The translations under genes and the position numbers were made by a program. The notes beneath the pieces were generated by a model, which worked only from the letters and a program-made list of their open reading frames with translations, made no database searches and was not told where the DNA came from. This document shows, piece after piece, positions 1 through 8,122 of a stretch of 64,000 bases of DNA (its first letter is position 1; each line of letters begins with the position of its first letter). Source of the DNA: Sphingomonas sp. Leaf230 (lineage in GTDB: Bacteria; Pseudomonadota; Alphaproteobacteria; Sphingomonadales; Sphingomonadaceae); the NCBI RefSeq assembly GCF_001421745.1, contig NZ_LMKW01000011.1, forward strand, positions 62,001-126,000, read 5' to 3'.

Positions 1-1
1 G

Positions 2-727
2 TCAAAACGCCGGATCGAGGAAGGTCTCGCCGATCTCGACAAGGCGGTGGCGATGGCGCCGACCGAAGGCCGCTATGTGTATCAGCGCGCGCAGGCCCGG
101 CTCGCGCACGGCCAGCTCCTGCTCGCCGCGGCCGACCTCGACAAGGCCGTGACGCTCATGCCGGACAATACCGATGTCCGCCTGTTGCGCGCACGCCTCC
201 GCTTGATGAGCCGCGATCCGGATGGCGCGGGCGAAGATGCCAGGGTCGCCGATCGCGCGCTGCCGGCCGGGTCGGATCGCCGGCTCCAGCTTGCCGGCCT
301 GTACGAAAATCTCGACCAGCCCGAGCTCGCGATCGTCAATTACGATGCCTGGCTGAAGATGCATCCCGAGGACGCCGCCCGCTCCACCGCATATAATGGC
401 CGATGCTGGGCGCGCGCGCTGCTGAACCGCGAGCTCGATCGTGCAATGTCCGACTGCAACACCGCCGTGAAGCTCCGCCCCGGCTATGCCGCCTATCTGG
501 ACAGCCGCGCGCTGGTGAACCTGCGTCTCGGCAAGCTGGACGCCGCGCTCGTCGACTATGACGCCGCGGTCAAAGCCAACCCGCGCAACGCCTGGTCGCT
601 CTACACCCGCGCGATCGCCGAACGACGCGCTGGCAAGATCGAAGCGGCGGACGCGGACCGCAAGGCCGCGCTCGCGATCAACCCGAACGTCGCCAAACGC
701 GCGGCGCGGTACGGGCTCGACGGCTGA
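2..727 (+). CDS. TPR-repeat protein (5' partial)
   Basis: The frame is open through the left edge, so the N-terminus lies outside; about 241 residues are visible. They form degenerate tetratricopeptide repeats, recognisable by repeated A-x-x-D-x-x-A-V spacing ending in NP or MP, for instance around AAVKANPRNAW and AALAINPNV near the C-terminus. Such repeats are protein-interaction scaffolds; no catalytic domain is visible. It converges on the GH92 gene with 42 bp between the stops, so it is not part of the mannoside operon. Its specific role cannot be deduced from this fragment. Confidence 0.8.
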   Translation, partial: SKRRIEEGLADLDKAVAMAPTEGRYVYQRAQARLAHGQLLLAAADLDKAVTLMPDNTDVRLLRARLRLMSRDPDGAGEDARVADRALPAGSDRRLQLAGLYENLDQPELAIVNYDAWLKMHPEDAARSTAYNGRCWARALLNRELDRAMSDCNTAVKLRPGYAAYLDSRALVNLRLGKLDAALVDYDAAVKANPRNAWSLYTRAIAERRAGKIEAADADRKAALAINPNVAKRAARYGLDG

Positions 728-769
728 CTGGACGCCGACGTCTACCTGCTGGCGCCCGGCGCAGCACCC

Positions 770-3097
770 TTATCGCGGCTGGGATCCGAACGACGGCGGG
801 CGGTCCGCCTTGGCAGTACCGAACGACGACGGCTTCGGTCCCATCGTGAATTCGAGTTCGCCACCGCGTGCGAGGTCGGCGTGTGCGATCCAGTTCCGCG
901 TCCAGGGCTTGCCGTTCCAGCGGACCGACTGGACATAGGGGCTGGCCGGCGCATTGCCCTTCGCGACGACGCGCAACGTGCGGTCTTGGCCAAGATCGAC
1001 CTGCGCCGCGTCGAACAGCGGCGAGCCGAAGACATAGACTCCGCTGACCGGGTCGACCGGGTAGAAGCCGAGCGCAGAAAGGATGAACCACGCGCTCATC
1101 TGGCCGCAATCGTCGTTGCCGATGACGCCGTCGGGCTCGGCCTTGTACATCTCGGTCAGCAGGCGACGGACCATCGCCTGCGTCTTCCACGGCGCGCCCG
1201 CATAGGCGTAGAGATAGGCGGCGTGCTGGTCCGGCTCGTTGCCGTGCGCATATTGCCCGACCAGCCCGGTGATGTCGGGCGGCGCATTCTCGGGGAGCGT
1301 CGACGGCGCGGTGAACAGCGCGTCGAGCTTCGTCACGAACCCCGCATCACCGCCGAACAGCGCGATCAGGCCATAGACGTCGTGCTGGTTGAGGAACGTC
1401 GCCTGCCACCCGTTCGCCTCGGTATAGTCGCGCTGTTTCTCGGGCTTGTGGCCAAGCTGGATCGGGTCGTAATCGACCCACCAGCTGCCATCGGCAAAGC
1501 GCGGCCGGGCGAAGCCGATCTTGGGATCGATGACGTTGCGGTAGTTGAGGCTGCGCTTGCGCAGCGCGGCGGCGTCGGCCTTGGCGCCAGCCGCGTCGGC
1601 GAGCACCGCCATCGCCCAGTCGTCATAGGCGTATTCCTGCGTGCGGCTGACCGATTCCCAGGTCTTGTCCGCGGGCACGAAACCGAGGTCGTAATAGAAG
1701 CCGCGGCCGAGCGTGCTGTCGACGTCGGGGAAATTGCGATCGAACGCACGGCTGCGGATCTGCGGCCACGCCGCGGCGTAATCCGCCTTGATCCCCTTGG
1801 CGCAGGCTTCGGCGAGCACCGACACCGAATGCCAGCCGATCATGCACGCGGTCTCGACGCCCTGTAGCGGCCAGACCGGCGATCCGGTCGGGCTCTGCAC
1901 GGTCTGGCGAACGAGATCGCGGGTGAACTGCGCCGCCTTGTCGGGCTGGACCAGGGTCAACAGCGGATGCAGCGCGCGGTAGGTGTCCCACATCGAATAG
2001 GTGCTGAACGCGGGTTCGGCGGCGGTCGTCTGGTGCACCTTGCGGTCGAGCCCGACATAGCGGCCGTCGCGGTCGGTAAAGAGCGTCGGCGAAAGGAACG
2101 CGTGGTACAGCGCGCTCGCCATGATCGTGCGCTGTTCGGGCGTGCCGCCATCGACGCGGACGCGGTCGAGTTCGGCCTGCCACGCGCGCGCCGCCGAGCG
2201 CCGCACCGCGTCGAACTGCCACCCTGCCGCCTCACCCTGGAGCGCGGCCTTGGCACCGGCGACGTCGACCGCGGAGATGCCGGTCTTGATGAGGATCGGC
2301 GCGCCGCCGGCTTGGTCGAAGAACAACGCGACCTTCAGGCGGTTGCCGGTAACGCCCTTAGCGCCCGCGGGTGCAGGCGTGTCGTCGTCACCGAAGAACT
2401 GGACGCGGTCGGGCTTGCGCGACAGCTGCATCGCGAAATGGATGCGCCGGCCCTTCGCCCAACGGTGGACGCGGCGGCTGCCCGTCAGCATCCCGTCGGG
2501 GGAGATCGCCAGCGAGGCCTCGTCGATCAACGTGCCCTTGTCCCAGACGTCGAGGATCATGTGCGCGAAGTCGACCAGTATGTGCCCCGGCCCTTGCGGG
2601 AAGCTGTAGCGGTGGTGGCCGGTGCGCTCGGTCACGGTCAGTTCCGCGAGCACGCCCGATTCGAGCTTTACGCGGTAATAGCCGGGCTCGGCGAGTTCGT
2701 CGGTGAAACGCTGGCGATACCCCTGTTCGGGTTTGCCGAGCGCACCGGGCTTCAGCTGCAACGGCCCGCGCGTCGGCACGACCAGCACGTCGAGCATGTC
2801 GCCGATCCCGGTGCCCGATAGATGCGTGTGACTGAAGCCCATGATCGAGCCATCGTCCTGGTGATAACCCGAGCACGCATCCCAACGGCTGTTGTCGGTG
2901 TCGGGGCCAAGCTGGACCATCCCGAACGGCAGCGACGGGCCGGGATAGGTATGGCCGTGCCCGCCGGTACCGACGAACAGGTCTGGCTTGCCCGCAACAG
3001 GCGCCTGCGCGGCCACGGCGTTGGTGACGGGCAACGCGGCGGCGAGGCCCGCAAGCCCGGTGCCGGCGAGCACTTGGCGGCGGTTGGCGGTGGTCAT
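770..3097 (-). CDS. GH92 family exo-alpha-mannosidase, Tat-exported
   Basis: A 775-residue glycoside hydrolase of family 92, the calcium-dependent inverting exo-alpha-mannosidases (mostly alpha-1,2). The N-terminus carries a twin-arginine leader (NRRQVLAG at residues 5-12, then a hydrophobic stretch ending ANAVAAQ-like), so export by Tat is expected. Family landmarks are intact: an FVGTGGHGHTYPG block early on, HGNEP (Glu at about residue 621), and GNDDCGQMSAW with the Asp residues that act as catalytic base in characterised members. Last gene of a minus-strand run; it starts 21 bp after the GH125 stop, so co-transcription is likely. The exact linkage cut is inferred, not shown. Confidence 0.93.
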   Translation of the reverse strand: MTTANRRQVLAGTGLAGLAAALPVTNAVAAQAPVAGKPDLFVGTGGHGHTYPGPSLPFGMVQLGPDTDNSRWDACSGYHQDDGSIMGFSHTHLSGTGIGDMLDVLVVPTRGPLQLKPGALGKPEQGYRQRFTDELAEPGYYRVKLESGVLAELTVTERTGHHRYSFPQGPGHILVDFAHMILDVWDKGTLIDEASLAISPDGMLTGSRRVHRWAKGRRIHFAMQLSRKPDRVQFFGDDDTPAPAGAKGVTGNRLKVALFFDQAGGAPILIKTGISAVDVAGAKAALQGEAAGWQFDAVRRSAARAWQAELDRVRVDGGTPEQRTIMASALYHAFLSPTLFTDRDGRYVGLDRKVHQTTAAEPAFSTYSMWDTYRALHPLLTLVQPDKAAQFTRDLVRQTVQSPTGSPVWPLQGVETACMIGWHSVSVLAEACAKGIKADYAAAWPQIRSRAFDRNFPDVDSTLGRGFYYDLGFVPADKTWESVSRTQEYAYDDWAMAVLADAAGAKADAAALRKRSLNYRNVIDPKIGFARPRFADGSWWVDYDPIQLGHKPEKQRDYTEANGWQATFLNQHDVYGLIALFGGDAGFVTKLDALFTAPSTLPENAPPDITGLVGQYAHGNEPDQHAAYLYAYAGAPWKTQAMVRRLLTEMYKAEPDGVIGNDDCGQMSAWFILSALGFYPVDPVSGVYVFGSPLFDAAQVDLGQDRTLRVVAKGNAPASPYVQSVRWNGKPWTRNWIAHADLARGGELEFTMGPKPSSFGTAKADRPPSFGSQPR

Positions 3098-3118
3098 GTG
3101 TATCTCCCGGAATTCATA

Positions 3119-4564
3119 TCAGTAGCGGGCGGCCAGCAAGGCAGGCTTGCGGCGCTCGAGGTCGAGGATCAGCTCGCCGAAAAGACCATTGGCCCATGCG
3201 AACCAGCTGCGCGTGAACTTGGCCGGATCGTCCTTGTGGAAGGATTCGTGCATGAAGCCGGTGCCGCCGTGCGTCGTCTTGAGCCACGCAAGGCACTGGC
3301 GGATCACGGCGTCGTCGTCGCTGTTCATCGCGTGCGTGATGATCGACATCGGCCAGATCATGTCGAGCCCGATATGCGGCCCGCCGATCCCGCGCGCGGC
3401 GGTGCCGGTGAAGAAATACGGGTTGCGATCGCTCCACGCGAGCGCGGCGGTGCGGCGGAACAGCGAGTCGCTGCGATCCGCCGCGCCGAGCAGCGGCAGG
3501 CCCGACAGGCTCGGCACGTTGGCGTCGTCCATGAAGATCGCGTTGCCGAAGCCGTCGACCTCATACGCCCAGACCTCGCCGCCCTGCCCGTCCGGCATCC
3601 GGCCATGCTTGCGCAACGCCGCCTCGACCTCGGTCGCCAGCGCCTCGCTATCCGCCGCGCCCGCCATATCGCCGCGGGCCTCGCGCTGGACCGTCGCCAG
3701 CATGCGCAACGCCGACACCGCGAACAGGTTCGACGGGATCAGAAACGGATAGAGGCACGCATCGTCCGACGGGCGGAACATCGAATGGATCAGGCCGACC
3801 TTCCGCGTCGGGGCACCGTAACCCTCGAACATCAGCGTCTCGGTCGGCGAGACGTTCAGGCGCTGGAAATGATACGGGCCCTTGCCGTGCTTGCGCTGCT
3901 GTTCGCGGAAGGTGGCGACCGCGCGGCGCATCGCCTTTGCCCAGAGATCGTCGAACGGCGTCTTGTCGCGCGTCGCGCTCCAATAGCCGTGCGCGAGCCG
4001 CATCGGATAGCAGAGCGAGTCGATCTCCCACTTCCGTTCGGCGACGCCTGGTTTCATGTCGGTCTGGTCGGTCCGCGCGCCGAGGTTCGACCTGGCGGTC
4101 GGATCCTCCATGAACGCATTGGCATAAGGGTCGATCAGGATGCAGCGTGCCTGCCGCGCGATCAGGCCGGTGAAGACGCGGCGCAGGCCGGCATCCTTCG
4201 GCGCGAGGTGCACATAGGTCTGCATCTGCGCCGAACTGTCGCGCAGCCACAGCGCCTCGATATCGCCGGTGATGACGAACGCATCGGGCTTGCCGCCGCG
4301 CTTGCCGTCCACCGTGCCGACCTTGACCGTGGTGTCGAGCGTGTTGGGGTAGCAATTCTCGAACAGCCAGGCGAGTTCGGGGTCGGCGATCTTCGCCTTC
4401 ACGCGCGCGATCTCGGCCTCGACCGCGGGGCTGACGAAGCGGCGCTGGCCGCGTGGCGGTCGCTTGCTTACGAGGGGCGCGGCGGCGGAGGCAGCGCGCG
4501 GCACGCTCGCGGTTACGGCCAGCGCGGCGGCACCGGTCATGACGTCGCGTCGACGAAAGCGCAT
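3119..4564 (-). CDS. GH125 family exo-alpha-1,6-mannosidase, Tat leader
   Basis: A 481-residue member of glycoside hydrolase family 125 (formerly DUF1237), inverting exo-alpha-1,6-mannosidases. Family blocks are clear: LWLRDSSAQMQTYVHLA, ETLMFEGYGAP, MDDANVPSLSGLPLLG and a C-terminal GGTGFMHESFHKD. The chosen ATG gives a twin-arginine leader (RFRRRDVMTG followed by an Ala-rich hydrophobic segment); the open frame extends 115 codons upstream but that part is the overlapping GH92 3' end in another frame. It begins 14 bp after the GH92 stop and ends 21 bp before the next GH92. Paired with GH92 enzymes it would remove alpha-1,6 mannose exposed after side-chain trimming. Confidence 0.92.
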   Translation of the reverse strand: MRFRRRDVMTGAAALAVTASVPRAASAAAPLVSKRPPRGQRRFVSPAVEAEIARVKAKIADPELAWLFENCYPNTLDTTVKVGTVDGKRGGKPDAFVITGDIEALWLRDSSAQMQTYVHLAPKDAGLRRVFTGLIARQARCILIDPYANAFMEDPTARSNLGARTDQTDMKPGVAERKWEIDSLCYPMRLAHGYWSATRDKTPFDDLWAKAMRRAVATFREQQRKHGKGPYHFQRLNVSPTETLMFEGYGAPTRKVGLIHSMFRPSDDACLYPFLIPSNLFAVSALRMLATVQREARGDMAGAADSEALATEVEAALRKHGRMPDGQGGEVWAYEVDGFGNAIFMDDANVPSLSGLPLLGAADRSDSLFRRTAALAWSDRNPYFFTGTAARGIGGPHIGLDMIWPMSIITHAMNSDDDAVIRQCLAWLKTTHGGTGFMHESFHKDDPAKFTRSWFAWANGLFGELILDLERRKPALLAARY

Positions 4565-4578
4565 TCCGGTCTCCACGG

Positions 4579-6948
4579 TCAACGTCCCGCCACCGGTGCA
4601 CTCATCGAGAACGGCGCATCCGCCTTTGCCGCACCCCAGGCGGTGTTCGGCGTCGGCCCCATCACGAACCGCAGCGTGCCGCCCTGCTGCAACGCCGCGC
4701 GCGTCAGCCAGGGTTTGTCGTGCGGAGTGCCGTTGAAGCTCGCCGACTGGATATAGACATTGCCGGGGCCGTTGTTCGCCGCCTCGATCGTCAGCGTCTT
4801 GCCGCCCGGCATCGTCAGCTTCACGGTCTGGAACAGCGGGCTGCCGATCGCATATTGCCCGACCGCAGGCGTGACCGGGTAGAAGCCGAGCGCGGAGAAC
4901 ACGTACCATGCCGAGGTCTGGCCGTTATCCTCGTCGCCCGGATAGCCGTCGGGCGCGGGCGAGTAGAGCTTCTTCATCACGTCGCGCACGTGATATTGCG
5001 TCTTCCACGGTGCCCCGGCCCAGTCGTAGAGATAGGTCATGTGCTGGATCGGCTGGTTGCCGTGCGCATATTGCCCCATGTCGACGATCTGCATCTCGCG
5101 GATCTCGTGAATGGTCTGCCCGTAATAGCTGTCGTCGAAGATCGGCGGCGTGGTGAAGATCGAATCGAGCCGCTTCACGAACGCCTCGCGCCCGCCCATC
5201 AGGTCGGCCAGCCCCTGCACGTCCTGCATCACCGACCAGCTGTAATGCAGCGCATTCCCCTCGGTGAACGCGTCGCCCCATTTGTACGGGCTGAACGGCG
5301 TCGACCAGCTGCCATCCTTTTTGCGCCCGCGCATCCAGCCGCTCTGCGTATCGTAGAGCTTGCGGTAATTCTGCGCGCGCGTGGCGTAGAGCTTCGCATC
5401 CTCGGTCTTGCCGAGTGCCGCCGCGAGCCGTGAGATCGAGAAGTCCGCAGTGGCGTATTCGAGCGTGCGCGCGGCATTCTCGTTGATGCCGACGTCATAC
5501 GGCACATAACCGAGCCGGTTATAATATTCGACGCCCTCGCGCCCGACCGCGCCGACGACCTTGCCCTTCCTGTCGACCGGGCGGCCTTGCGACGTCGTCG
5601 CGTTCTTGACCATCGCCTCATACAAGGTTTCGACGTCGAACCCGCGCACGCCGTTCAAATACGCGTCGGCGATCAGGTTGGCCGAATTCGATCCGATCAT
5701 CACGTCGCGGTGGCCGGGACTGGCCCATTCGGGCAGCCAGCCGGACTCCTTGTAGGTGTTGACCAGCCCCTGCATGATCTCGCTGTCGCGCTCGGGATAC
5801 ATCAGCGCGAAGAACGGGAAGACCGCGCGCCACGTGTCCCAGAAACCGTTGTCGGTGTAGAGGAAGCCCGGGTGCACCTTGCCGTCATACGGGCTGTAGT
5901 GGACCGTCTGGCCCTTGGCATCGACCTCGTGGAACATCCGCGGGAACTGCAGCATGCGGTACAGCGCGGAATAGAATATCCGGCGGTTGTCGAGGTTGGG
6001 ATCGGTGACCTGGACGCGGTCGAACTCGCGCTGCCAGATCGCCTTCGCCTTGGTCTTGGTCTGCTCGAACCCGTCGCCGCCGATCTCGCCGCGCAGGTTT
6101 CGCTCGGCCTGTTCGAGACTGATGAACGACGAGGCGACCTTGACGCCGACCTGCTCGCCCTTACGCGTCTTGAAGCTGACGACCGCGCCGACATGATCGC
6201 CCTCGCGCGTCGACGTCGCGGTGACCTGGCCCTTGCCATCCCAGGTCTGGCTGACGGTGAAGTCGTGGTCGAATTCGGCGACGAAGTAATTGTGGAAATT
6301 GTCGGGCACGCCGCCGTGGTTGTTGCGGACATAGCCGGTGATGCGGCGCTTGGCCTTATCGATCGAGACCATCGAGCCGCCGGCATAGCCGTCGAGGATG
6401 ATGTGCGCGTCGTTACTCTGCGGGAAGGTGAAGCGGAACTGCGCGGCGCGGTTGGTCGGCGCGACCTCCGCGGTCACGTCGTAATCGGCGAGATAGACCT
6501 TGTAGCTGTACGGCCGGCTATCCTCCGCCTTGTGGCTGTACCAGGACGCACGTTCGTCCTCCTTCACCTTCAGCGCACCGGTCGTCGCCATCAGCGAGAA
6601 CGCGGCATAGTCGTTCATCCAAGGACTGGGCTGGTGCGTCTGCTTGATGCCGTTGATCTTGTTCGCGTCATAGGTGTAGCCCCAGCCGCTGTTCGTCTTG
6701 CCGGTGACCGGCGTCCAGAAGTTCATGCCCCACGGCACCGCCACCGCGGGATAGGTATTGCCGTAGGACAAGGTGTAGTCGGAATCGGTCCCCATTAGCG
6801 GGTTGACCAGATCGACCGAAGGCTGGTCCTGCGGCTGCACCTGCGCGCCGGGGGCAGCCTGAGCCAGAATCGGCGCGGGCGCGACGAGAGCGAGCGACGC
6901 GACCGCCGCTACCGTGCCGCGCAAATTGGCGATCACCCTGTTTCTCAC
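4579..6948 (-). CDS. GH92 family glycosidase with Gln in the HGN(E/Q)P motif
   Basis: A 789-residue GH92 protein with a Sec-type signal peptide (hydrophobic segment ending in APILAQA). The GTG start overlaps the upstream GH43 stop as GTGA, which indicates translational coupling. The GDEDNGQTSAW block keeps the acidic residues of the family. The neighbouring motif reads HGNQP: Gln at residue 632, codon at 5053-5055, where the two other GH92 proteins here have Glu621. In characterised alpha-1,2 enzymes that Glu lines the +1 subsite; a Gln is known to me from a family member that uncaps mannosyl-phosphate. A different linkage or leaving group is therefore likely, but activity cannot be read from sequence. 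Confidence 0.9.
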   Translation of the reverse strand: MRNRVIANLRGTVAAVASLALVAPAPILAQAAPGAQVQPQDQPSVDLVNPLMGTDSDYTLSYGNTYPAVAVPWGMNFWTPVTGKTNSGWGYTYDANKINGIKQTHQPSPWMNDYAAFSLMATTGALKVKEDERASWYSHKAEDSRPYSYKVYLADYDVTAEVAPTNRAAQFRFTFPQSNDAHIILDGYAGGSMVSIDKAKRRITGYVRNNHGGVPDNFHNYFVAEFDHDFTVSQTWDGKGQVTATSTREGDHVGAVVSFKTRKGEQVGVKVASSFISLEQAERNLRGEIGGDGFEQTKTKAKAIWQREFDRVQVTDPNLDNRRIFYSALYRMLQFPRMFHEVDAKGQTVHYSPYDGKVHPGFLYTDNGFWDTWRAVFPFFALMYPERDSEIMQGLVNTYKESGWLPEWASPGHRDVMIGSNSANLIADAYLNGVRGFDVETLYEAMVKNATTSQGRPVDRKGKVVGAVGREGVEYYNRLGYVPYDVGINENAARTLEYATADFSISRLAAALGKTEDAKLYATRAQNYRKLYDTQSGWMRGRKKDGSWSTPFSPYKWGDAFTEGNALHYSWSVMQDVQGLADLMGGREAFVKRLDSIFTTPPIFDDSYYGQTIHEIREMQIVDMGQYAHGNQPIQHMTYLYDWAGAPWKTQYHVRDVMKKLYSPAPDGYPGDEDNGQTSAWYVFSALGFYPVTPAVGQYAIGSPLFQTVKLTMPGGKTLTIEAANNGPGNVYIQSASFNGTPHDKPWLTRAALQQGGTLRFVMGPTPNTAWGAAKADAPFSMSAPVAGR

Positions 6949-8039
6949 ATCGCTCTCCCTGAATTTCGTGTCGGCTTCTGCACGCCAATCGGTCGCGGTT
7001 TCACGCCCGCATCGGTCATCACCACCGGCTCGATCCGACCATCGGCGGCAAAGACCATCCTGTCGATCGCGATCTGCCGGTGTTCGCCGCGATCGGTGTC
7101 GAGCGGGCGGCGGTGATACGCGATGTACCAGTCGTCGGTACCCGGCACGTTGACCACCGAATGATGCCCCGCGCCACGCGCGATGCGCAGGTCCTGCGAC
7201 AGGATCTTGCCGCGCGGCGTGAACGGACCGGTCGGCCCCGGCCCGGTCGCATAGGCGACGCTATAGTCCGGGCCGGTCCAGCCGCCCTCCGACCACATCA
7301 GGTAATAGACGCCCTTGCGCTCGATCATGAACGAGCCCTCGACATAGCCGGGTGGCGTCACTTCCTTGTAGGTCGAGCCATCGGCGAACGGCAGGATGCG
7401 CGTGAGGTCGGGGCTGAGCCGGACGACGTTGCAATGCTTCCAGCCGCCGTAGAACAGATAGACCTGGCCATCGTGATCGCGAAACGCGAACGGGTCGATC
7501 GGTTGCGCGCCGTTGTGGAACGCGCCGACCAGCGGCTTGCCGATCGCGTCCTTGAACGGACCACCGGGCCGCTCGCTGACCGCGAGGCCGATCCCGCCAA
7601 GCTCCGCATCGCTCTGGATGTCGTTGGCGCTGAAGAACATGTAATAGTGCCCGTTCGCCTCGATCACCGACGGCGCCCAGATCGCATAAGCCGCCCACGC
7701 CGCGTTCCGCACGTCGAACACATGCTCGTGCTTGGTCCAATGCACTAGATCCGGCGACGAGAACGCATTGAAGAAGGTCTGCATCCCGTAGGAGGGCCGC
7801 ACCGTCTTGCGTTGGCGGGCCAGCTTCTGCGCGGCCGAAAAACGGCTGGTGACGTCGGGCTTGCCGTAGTGATCCGAATAGGTCGGATAGATCCAGTAGC
7901 GGCCAGCGAACACGCGGATCTCGGGGTCGGCATACCAGCCGGGAACGATCGGGTTCGACGCACTCGCCAGCCCGCACATCATCAGCGCCGACGCGGTCAG
8001 CGCGATCCGAACCCCGCGCCGACCGCGCGTTTCGCCCAC
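6945..8039 (-). CDS. GH43 family glycoside hydrolase
   Basis: A single-domain five-bladed beta-propeller hydrolase of family 43, about 364 residues. Family landmarks: NPIVPGWYADPEI with the catalytic-base Asp near the start, IWAPSVIEANGHYYMFFSA (pKa-modulating region), and YVEGSFMIERKGVYYLMWS with the general-acid Glu. The start is uncertain. The GTG at 8039 gives a plausible signal peptide ending LASA and lies beyond a hairpin; an alternative ATG at 8123 overlaps the receptor stop (TGATG) but adds a non-protein-like Arg/Pro-rich stretch. GH43 activities include arabinofuranosidase, xylosidase and galactofuranosidase; the mannosidase context makes a side-chain-removing role plausible. Stop overlaps the next gene start. 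Confidence 0.85.
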   Translation of the reverse strand: MGETRGRRGVRIALTASALMMCGLASASNPIVPGWYADPEIRVFAGRYWIYPTYSDHYGKPDVTSRFSAAQKLARQRKTVRPSYGMQTFFNAFSSPDLVHWTKHEHVFDVRNAAWAAYAIWAPSVIEANGHYYMFFSANDIQSDAELGGIGLAVSERPGGPFKDAIGKPLVGAFHNGAQPIDPFAFRDHDGQVYLFYGGWKHCNVVRLSPDLTRILPFADGSTYKEVTPPGYVEGSFMIERKGVYYLMWSEGGWTGPDYSVAYATGPGPTGPFTPRGKILSQDLRIARGAGHHSVVNVPGTDDWYIAYHRRPLDTDRGEHRQIAIDRMVFAADGRIEPVVMTDAGVKPRPIGVQKPTRNSGRAM

Positions 8040-8070
8040 ATGCGGTGACCCGACGCCGCGAGAAAAGGGA

Positions 8071-8095
8071 GGGTAGCGCCGCGAAGGCGCCACCC
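8071..8095 (-). terminator. hairpin between receptor and GH43 genes
   Basis: A 10-bp stem (one G-U pair) with a 5-nt loop, read on the minus strand, followed by a short T-containing stretch (CCCTTTT). It begins 28 bp after the receptor stop. It may terminate or attenuate transcription so that the receptor is made in excess over the downstream enzymes. Confidence 0.5.
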
Positions 8096-8122
8096 GACAG
8101 ACAAGCCGATCAAACCAGGTCA

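Noticed and set aside
2822-4756. A 644-codon plus-strand frame over the GH125 gene
   Set aside because: Antisense to a clear GH125 gene; composition is of the shadow type.
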